A DNA stretch of 17,852 nt from JBBRNH01 sp038247465. Lineage in GTDB: Bacteria; Bacteroidota; Bacteroidia; Cytophagales; Spirosomataceae. The first letter of the stretch is position 1. Each line of letters opens with the position of its first letter. The position numbers and the translations under genes are program-made. A model generated the notes under the pieces. The model made no database searches. It was not told where the DNA came from and worked only from the letters and a program-made list of their open reading frames with translations. The stretch spans positions 1-17,852 of the forward strand of contig JBBRUV010000054.1 of assembly GCA_038247465.1 (NCBI GenBank). The letters are read 5' to 3'. Below, one piece after another: positions 13,601 through 17,852 of the stretch.

Positions 13601-14185
13601 GGCAAGATTCAGGAAAAAATAAACCGAAAACTGGAACGCATCCGGCAACTGACCATCCGCAAAAAGCAACGCATCGACGCGCTGTCGGCCATGACCCAAC
13701 TCGCTCCCCGAACACCCGATGTGCTGGGCTGTGCCTACGTGCTGCCTTTGACTCAGCTCGAATTCTCGGGTCATTTCGGCATGAGCCGCGACGACGACGC
13801 CGAACGTATCGCTATGGAAACCGTCATGGCCTGGGAAACCGCCAACCACTGGCACCCCACCGACGTGTCGGCTGATAACCTCGGCTACGATATTCGGAGT
13901 GAGCAACAGGGCCAACCCCAGAAACGCTACATCGAGGTGAAAGGCCGCAGCGTGGACGGGCCGGTGGTGCTGACCGAAAACGAGATGAACCGGCTGGGCC
14001 AACTCGGCAACGCGGCCTGGCTCTACATCGTGACCCACTGCAAAACCATCCCAACCCTGTTTCGGGTACAAAACCCGGCCCATACTCTGCAATTCGATGC
14101 CCAAAGCCGGGGCATTCAATACTGGCTACCTGAATCTGAATGGAAACGCGCCGGCATACCGGCTAAAGCAAACCCGGCCCTGTAG
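10664..14185 (+). CDS. SNF2-type defence helicase with C-terminal DUF3883 domain
   Basis: The 1173-residue protein has all SF2 landmarks: Walker A ADDTGAGKT near residue 140, DEAH in VVVDEAHKL near 238, LLTATPHRG near 274, then KLVVFTEHKDT, ATDAAGEGINLQF near 580 and QRMGRIHRYGQ near 605. After about 400 helical residues the C-terminus (about 1065-1135) has GYDIRSE and RYIEVKGRS, matching DUF3883, a possible PD-(D/E)xK-like fold. This helicase type accompanies DUF1156 methylases in predicted Hma-like defence loci and resembles DrmD of DISARM. The protein starts with an unusual histidine-rich run (MHNHSHHPHHP), the only ATG before the domain. It is the first gene of an operon with the nuclease (16 bases on) and methylase; no lesion is seen. 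Confidence 0.88.
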   Translation: MHNHSHHPHHPRIGVPLEIGQIIGNLVPGEPVVLTRIQPIGQRISLQYTGKLTNQSSSKVITQQEAAQLHVLAVEGAFSFTGDPTGFTLFAEAERIHSAYQFDPLFAVNCSVVDPLPHQVEAVYKYLLPLPNIRFLLADDTGAGKTIMTGLLLKEMLTRGLIERVLIVTPGGLTRQWQEDEMALKFNLPFKLVNRAAFAADPTIFQSSDRLVTSIDFLRGDDVLNIVRSLRWDMVVVDEAHKLSAFDYGEKKYKSKRYEAIQGLAQTCEHLLLLTATPHRGRRDTFKNLLQLLDEDIFATDTLVTERVRELGENGLNKFFIRRLKEEMKDWNGQPLFKQRFTKTVMYRLTPAEKKLYDGVTNYLSQQRQEAIQEQNIHVTLALLVMQRRLTSSIYAIKRTLSHRHQALQGLLTELTNNPGLWSQRQRVDGGGLPLGMDSLDEYDELDDRDREGLETILADPRKFRLFTTAKSPAQIRDEATEVKHLLTMAEELYGNEQEEQKFVELRDLLASEGVRDRQEKLVVFTEHKDTLDYLEGRLRNNGYTVATIHGGKSVDERRTAQTQFARESQILIATDAAGEGINLQFCRLLINWDIPWNPNRLEQRMGRIHRYGQQQNVMVFNLVARNTREGNVLEKLLTKLDQIREQMGDDRVYDVISDVFENVSLDAITDSVFNGKATAFDDAIQQQLNPTLIRQRIDEQRNQLAHSTVNYGEAHALKEQSDEKRLQPIYIRQFFDKAFGFIGGSLTEERPNLFTIGKLPEALAQRLRTEYSVLVDPAQWRLCFDKQLFLEQQRQVTDLTRTYYINPGNPLFDALVQLIRNQCRNDALQGVVLISPEDPQPFTAFLVKSQITDERKVVDSIADERLVLVCQQADGSLSVTSPAKLLDLYPPITFAKGTGRDRLETPGSESISTDEVVNWSFEHVTEKQLAESDERIGRDADQRREYLETAFTELIVGLTGEINELQNKLLLTGLLPGDGKIQEKINRKLERIRQLTIRKKQRIDALSAMTQLAPRTPDVLGCAYVLPLTQLEFSGHFGMSRDDDAERIAMETVMAWETANHWHPTDVSADNLGYDIRSEQQGQPQKRYIEVKGRSVDGPVVLTENEMNRLGQLGNAAWLYIVTHCKTIPTLFRVQNPAHTLQFDAQSRGIQYWLPESEWKRAGIPAKANPAL

Positions 14186-14201
14186 TTTTTACTTGCCCTA
14201 T

Positions 14202-15299
14202 ATGCAGTTCACCGAATTGATTACCAAACTGGAAGGATTACACCAGCACCTTAGCCAACAGGCTACCCGTCAGGCCGACCAGTTGATGATTCTCCGCAAC
14301 TGGCTGATCGGCTTTTACCTGGTCGAATTCGAGCAACACGGCGACGACCGGGCCGTATATGGTCAGAACCCGATCCCCCGAATTGCTCAGGCCATGAAGA
14401 AACAGGGTGTTCGTGGCTTCTCCGACCGGAATCTGTACCTCTTTAAAAGCTTCTACCTGACCTATCCAAACATTTTGCAGTTTGAAACTGCAAAATTATA
14501 TCTACCTGACTATGACGCTATTAAAGAGAGAGCATCGAGTCGGGTGCTCCCCGAAAACGACGGCCCGGCTATTGATCCCACGCTACTATTCAGTCGGCTG
14601 ACATTCACGCACTTTGTCGAATTAATCAAAGTAGCTGACCCCCTTCGCCGACGGTTTTACGAGGTCGAAGCCATAAAAAATAACTGGAAAGCGGGCGAGT
14701 TAAACCGGGCGATCATGACCCTGCTGGCCGAACGAACGGGATTATCGACCGACAAGGCGGCCGTTATCGCCCGTATTAAAGACGATCAACCCGCTGGCCT
14801 GACCGATTATATTCGAAACCCCTATATGCTGGAGTTCCTCAATTTAGCGGAAAAAGCAGAATATTCGGAAAGTGACCTGGAGCGTGCCATCATCGACCAT
14901 TTACAGGATTTTCTGTTGGAGTTAGGCCGGGGGTTCTGTTTTGAAGCCCGGCAGAAGCGTATCACCTTCGATAACCGACACTATAAAATCGACCTGCTTT
15001 TTTACCATCGTATTCTGAAATGTCATGTGCTGATCGACCTCAAAATTGGGGAGTTTGACCATGCCGATGCCGGCCAGATGACAATGTATTTAAACTACTT
15101 CGCCGAGAATGAAGCCACCGAAAATGACAACCCGCCCGTCGGTATCATACTTTGTGCCAGCAAGAACAACGCGATGGCCCGGTACGCAACCAGCGGTCTG
15201 GCCAACGAAATTTTCGTTTCGCAGTACCTGACTAACCTGCCTGAAAAAGCACAACTTCAGGCGTTTATCGAACGGGAAAGCCAGGAGTTAACCAACTAA
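14202..15299 (+). CDS. DUF1016/YhcG-family PD-(D/E)xK nuclease
   Basis: The 365-residue protein has the two-part DUF1016 form. The N-terminal domain (about residues 5-140) contains LRNWLIGFYLVEFEQHG and FSDRNLYLFKSFYLTYP. The C-terminal nuclease domain has FCFEARQKRI, then YKIDLLFYHR (aspartate near 264) and VLIDLKIGEF (D-x-K near 280), followed by QMTMYLNYFAE and GIILCASKNNAMARYA, the usual PDDEXK layout of YhcG. Such proteins often sit with type I restriction or other defence genes. I chose the ATG at 14202, 16 bases after the helicase stop; an upstream in-frame ATG at 14097 lies inside the helicase gene and would add 35 residues unlike the family. The methylase ATG follows its stop after two bases, so all three genes are probably co-translated. 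Catalytic residues look intact. Confidence 0.88.
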   Translation: MQFTELITKLEGLHQHLSQQATRQADQLMILRNWLIGFYLVEFEQHGDDRAVYGQNPIPRIAQAMKKQGVRGFSDRNLYLFKSFYLTYPNILQFETAKLYLPDYDAIKERASSRVLPENDGPAIDPTLLFSRLTFTHFVELIKVADPLRRRFYEVEAIKNNWKAGELNRAIMTLLAERTGLSTDKAAVIARIKDDQPAGLTDYIRNPYMLEFLNLAEKAEYSESDLERAIIDHLQDFLLELGRGFCFEARQKRITFDNRHYKIDLLFYHRILKCHVLIDLKIGEFDHADAGQMTMYLNYFAENEATENDNPPVGIILCASKNNAMARYATSGLANEIFVSQYLTNLPEKAQLQAFIERESQELTN

Positions 15300-15301
15300 T
15301 C

Positions 15302-16777
15302 ATGCAACAACCCAAATACCTGATCGAAGTCGCTATGCCGATCCGCGAAGTGTCGGCAGAATCTGTTCGCGACAAGTCTATCCGGCATGGTCACATCAGT
15401 ACCCTGCATTTGTGGTGGGCGCGTCGGCCCCTGCCCGTGTGCCGGGCCGTGGTGTTTGCCTCGCTCGTTCCCGACCCCGACGACCCGCACTGCCCCGAAG
15501 CCTTCCGCGAAGCTGTACAAACGCTGCTGGCCAACCCGTGTTACAAACCATACGCCGATGTGCCGTTTACCACCAGCCTTGACCCGCTGGCCGATACGCT
15601 CCGTAACCGGCTGCTGGCCTTTATCGGTAAATTCTCCGACCAGTTTGTGGCTAACGAACGCGCCGGACGCACAACCGCACCCAAAGAAATGCTGGCCCCC
15701 GGCTCGCTCATCAAATGGGAATCGCGCACCGACGAACCTATCCTCACCCTCGCCCGAAAACTGATCTTCGTGGCCCATAACAGCCGCGTCAACTCTCCCT
15801 CTCCTTTTTTCAAGCGGCCCGCCGATGCGGAGAGGGGGTCGGGGGCGGTTCGGCGTTCCGATGAGGTAGAAACTCTCCTCGCCGACTTTGACCAACTCCA
15901 CTCCGCCATCCGCGAAGCCGAAAAAACACTCTACCAAACCCCCGACCGCCACCTCGACACGCTCGACGTACAAACTAAAGAAACCGCCCTGCAAACCGCC
16001 ATCGGTGCGTTTCTCGACCGGATGCCCCGCGTATTCGATCCGTTTGCGGGTGGGGGAGCCATTCCGCTCGAAGCCGCCCGGCTGGGGTGCCGCACCTACG
16101 GCAACGACATTAACCCCGTTGCCCACATCATTCAGCGGGGCAGCCTGGAGTTTCCGCAACGCTACGGCAAACCGGCCCTGTTCTCCAAAACCGAGTTTGA
16201 ACAGACCTACGGCCCCGATGCCTACCAAACCCTCGTAACCGCAGGGCAGGTGCTGGACGGAGCCGCCTACAAACTCAAAAACCGCCTTAGTTTCGATGTG
16301 GGGTTTTACGCCCGCAAACTGCTGAAATAGGCCAAGGCCGACATTGGTCATTTGTACCCCGAAGTAGCGGGCCGACAGCCCATTGCTTATTACTGGGCCA
16401 GAACCGGCACCTGCGCCAACCCCGCCTGCCGCGCCGAGGTGCCGCTGCTTAAAGGCTTTTACCTCTGCAACAAACCCGGTAAACAGGTGCATCTGAAACC
16501 CGTAATTACCGGAACTAAGATTCGGTTTGAAATAGGAGAGGGGAAGTACGATGGAGCAAGCTGGATGAACCGGGGTAACATGAGCTGCCCCGTTTGCGGC
16601 AATACAACCGACGTAACGACCCTGAAAAAACAATTTACGTCCGGCCAGATAACCGACCGAATGCTGGCCGTAATTGACGAGCGCGACATCCGGCAAACCC
16701 GGTCTATCAACGGGCGGATGGTGACAGTGAACACTACCGAAAAGTTTTACCGCCAGCCCTCTAACGAAGAAGGGTAG
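15302..16777 (+). pseudogene. DUF1156 (COG1743) adenine DNA methylase, nonsense-interrupted and truncated
   Basis: The N-terminus (MPIREVSAESVRDKSIRHGHISTLHLWWARRPL) is diagnostic of DUF1156, and FDPFAGGGAIPLEAARLGC near residue 240 is the AdoMet motif. TAG at 16328-16330 stops the frame after 342 residues, but the same frame continues with family-like sequence: YPEVAGRQPIAYYWARTGTC, a zinc-ribbon pair of CxxxxC and CPVCGN cysteines, and KFYRQPSNEE. It ends at TAG (16775-16777), where the Tn3 terminus begins. CAG-to-TAG would explain the first stop. Relatives run several hundred residues further and carry the catalytic (N/S)PPY motif there; it is missing, so neither fragment should methylate DNA. 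An 8-bp inverted repeat and mini-hairpin (15797-15836) are inserted in frame. Confidence 0.85.
15797..15836. repeat. In-frame palindromic insert with family 1 mini-hairpin
   Basis: CCCTCTCC (15797-15804) and its complement GGAGAGGG (15829-15836) enclose 24 bases that include CCGCCGATGCGG (15819-15830), the complement of the rloA copy at 9086. The stretch is translated as SPSPFFKRPADAERG between two domains of the methylase. Confidence 0.6.
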
Positions 16778-16810
16778 TTTCCAACATTCCGGGCAAATGT
16801 TTCATCAAAG
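16772..16810. repeat. Putative terminal inverted repeat of the Tn3-family element
   Basis: About 39 bases run from GGGTAGTTTCC to ATCAAAG, ending with an AAG that recalls the TAAG inner end of typical Tn3 repeats. If correct, the bases just before (AAGAA, 16767-16771) would be one copy of the five-base target duplication. The partner repeat lies outside the window. Confidence 0.45.
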
Positions 16811-16843
16811 TAGTCTAACACATTGATTTTCAACTATTCATAC

Positions 16844-17852
16844 TTAGTTTTTGATCTCAAAGTTCAGTAGTTTTTCCAAGTCAATCGACAGCGCATCTTT
16901 CAGGACATCGTCCCCAAAATCATACTCCCCGTACAGATTGATATGTTCCCACGCAAAGGCCGCCGAGTAGGGAAGCGTCGCTATTAACTCCTGCCGCTCT
17001 CCGGGTGTAGCTTCGACCAACTGCTTACTTAAGAGAAGGTAGTTGAAGCAGTTTATGTTGTTGATAATAAGCTGTTTACTTAACGCCATGATCGTCAATT
17101 CCTCTTTGGTGCAAAACTGAATCGACCCATCGTCACCCATGTCGAGTACTTTGGCTAACTTCTGCACACTTTCTATCTGCGTGGTTTGCTGGTGTGAACG
17201 GCGACGCACTTGTCCGTCGTCCATGTACTTGAGCAAAAAAATAGTCCGTACCACTTTTCCCAACTCAACCAGTGCTTGATACAGTGGATGCTGGTGAGCA
17301 TAGGCATTGAGTCGTTTCAGTAGGGTTGACGGCAAGACATACTGCAGTTTGACGCTCACCACAAAGCGCAGGATACTATCCCAGTGCGCTTCGATCAGCG
17401 CGGTATCAATATTTTTATCGGCTCGTATACTGTAATCGACTTGTTGGATAATGGGCATATTGGCAATGCCATGCAGCTTACATTTGTGAAATCCCTCGAT
17501 ACGCGGCTGAAAATCAATATTTAACAGAAAACCTAAGGCAAAGTTAATCAGTGAAGCACCATGTGTATCCGTGCTATGAACCTGTTGCTGGGGTAGGCTG
17601 GTGATCCGTTGGTGATGAAGCAGACCATCGAACACATACCAGGCTTCCCGGTCACCGGCTGAAAACGTGGTGGTATAAAACAGAGGGTAATTTTCGGCGA
17701 TAAAACTGTAAATAATGCGAGTTTTGGGGATGTCTCTTAGATAATTACAATTTGGCACACGTCGCTCTTGCCCAGCTTGGGTACGAATACAGGCATCGTT
17801 GGAAAAGCATCCATAAAACTGTAGGCGATAAGGCCACTCCATAAATTGATGA
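16844..17852 (-). CDS. tnpA: Tn3-family transposase, C-terminal part (5' end outside window)
   Basis: The last 335 or so residues of a transposase that normally has about 950-1000 residues. Family marks include REAWYVFDGLLHH near the start of the fragment, then STDTHGASLINFALGFL with a catalytic aspartate, the FQPRIEGF segment, AHWDSILRFVVSVK, VRTIFLLKYM, and an IES segment that should supply the catalytic glutamate. It ends with the usual AFAWEHINLYGEYDF. The frame is open to the window edge, so the apparent ATG at 17840-17842 is internal, not the start. The stop lies about 70 bases from the element boundary, typical of Tn3 elements. No lesions are seen in this part. Transposition requires the other terminal repeat and usually a resolvase, both outside. 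Confidence 0.88.
   Translation of the reverse strand, partial: HQFMEWPYRLQFYGCFSNDACIRTQAGQERRVPNCNYLRDIPKTRIIYSFIAENYPLFYTTTFSAGDREAWYVFDGLLHHQRITSLPQQQVHSTDTHGASLINFALGFLLNIDFQPRIEGFHKCKLHGIANMPIIQQVDYSIRADKNIDTALIEAHWDSILRFVVSVKLQYVLPSTLLKRLNAYAHQHPLYQALVELGKVVRTIFLLKYMDDGQVRRRSHQQTTQIESVQKLAKVLDMGDDGSIQFCTKEELTIMALSKQLIINNINCFNYLLLSKQLVEATPGERQELIATLPYSAAFAWEHINLYGEYDFGDDVLKDALSIDLEKLLNFEIKN

Larger units (their letters stand above)
16772..17852 (-). mobile_element. Tn3-family transposon, one end (continues beyond the window)
   Basis: The element is recognised by its tnpA. The likely outer boundary is GGGTAGTTTCC at 16772: Tn3-family inverted repeats start with GGG and are about 38 bases long, and the methylase homology stops exactly there. 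The other end is not in the window. Confidence 0.65.

Noticed and set aside
14097..14201. Upstream ATG for the DUF1016 gene
   Set aside because: It lies within the helicase gene and adds 35 residues unlike the family; the ATG at 14202 gives the normal N-terminus.
15296..16696. Long 466-codon open frame on the minus strand
   Set aside because: It is antisense to the DUF1156 methylase and the end of the nuclease gene, has no family features, and its openness follows from GC-rich codon structure of the true gene.
1952..16777. Reassigned stop codons (UGA or UAG read as an amino acid)
   Set aside because: The genes at 1470-1883, 2299-2577 and rloA end in TGA and the methylase-helicase and defence helicase end in TAG at natural C-termini, so both codons work as stops here.
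1..17852. CRISPR arrays, tRNA or rRNA genes, phage structural genes
   Set aside because: No regularly spaced direct repeats, cloverleaf-like sequences, ribosomal RNA motifs or virion protein families were seen.

Overview
The window looks like an accessory region (plasmid, integrative element or defence island) from a Cytophagales-type Bacteroidota, probably close to Spirosoma. The evidence is Bacteroidota-type promoters (TTG, 20 bases, TAnnTTT-like), the family composition, and moderately GC-rich genes. The genus is an inference; no rRNA or tRNA is present to confirm it.

Region 1 (1-8280, all minus strand) looks like the backbone of a mobile element. It holds an ArdC-type antirestriction protein, a three-gene operon of small unknown proteins (the middle gene broken by an in-frame UGA), and a 1718-residue fusion of an N12-class adenine methylase and a SNF2-type helicase. 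Each of these three units starts from a copy of the same promoter and leader module, so they probably share one regulator. A strongly structured non-coding stretch lies at 2789-2902, and a clear terminator follows the large gene.

Region 2 (8277-10505, minus) is an RloA/RloB-type pair: an intact AAA15 ATPase followed by a TOPRIM RloB reading frame that carries an in-frame UGA and apparently a one-base shift at its start.

Region 3 (10664-16777, plus) diverges from region 2 across a 158-base spacer. It is a tightly packed operon of a SNF2-type helicase with a DUF3883 end, a DUF1016/YhcG PD-(D/E)xK nuclease, and a DUF1156 (COG1743) DNA methylase. Helicase plus DUF1156 methylase recalls the predicted DUF1156-DUF499-helicase (Hma-like) defence systems and more distantly DISARM; the ATPase usually found with them is absent here. 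The methylase has an in-frame UAG and is then cut off.

Region 4 (16772-17852) is the end of a Tn3-family transposon whose tnpA runs off the window. The methylase frame stops exactly where the likely transposon terminus (GGGTAG...) begins, so the rest of the methylase and any further system genes may lie beyond the transposon.

Across the window, short G+C-rich hairpins (four-base stem, four-base loop, conserved flanks) recur inside several genes in different frames. In one case the same site is seen with and without the element. These look like very small dispersed elements that coding sequences tolerate, and they are the most unusual signal here.
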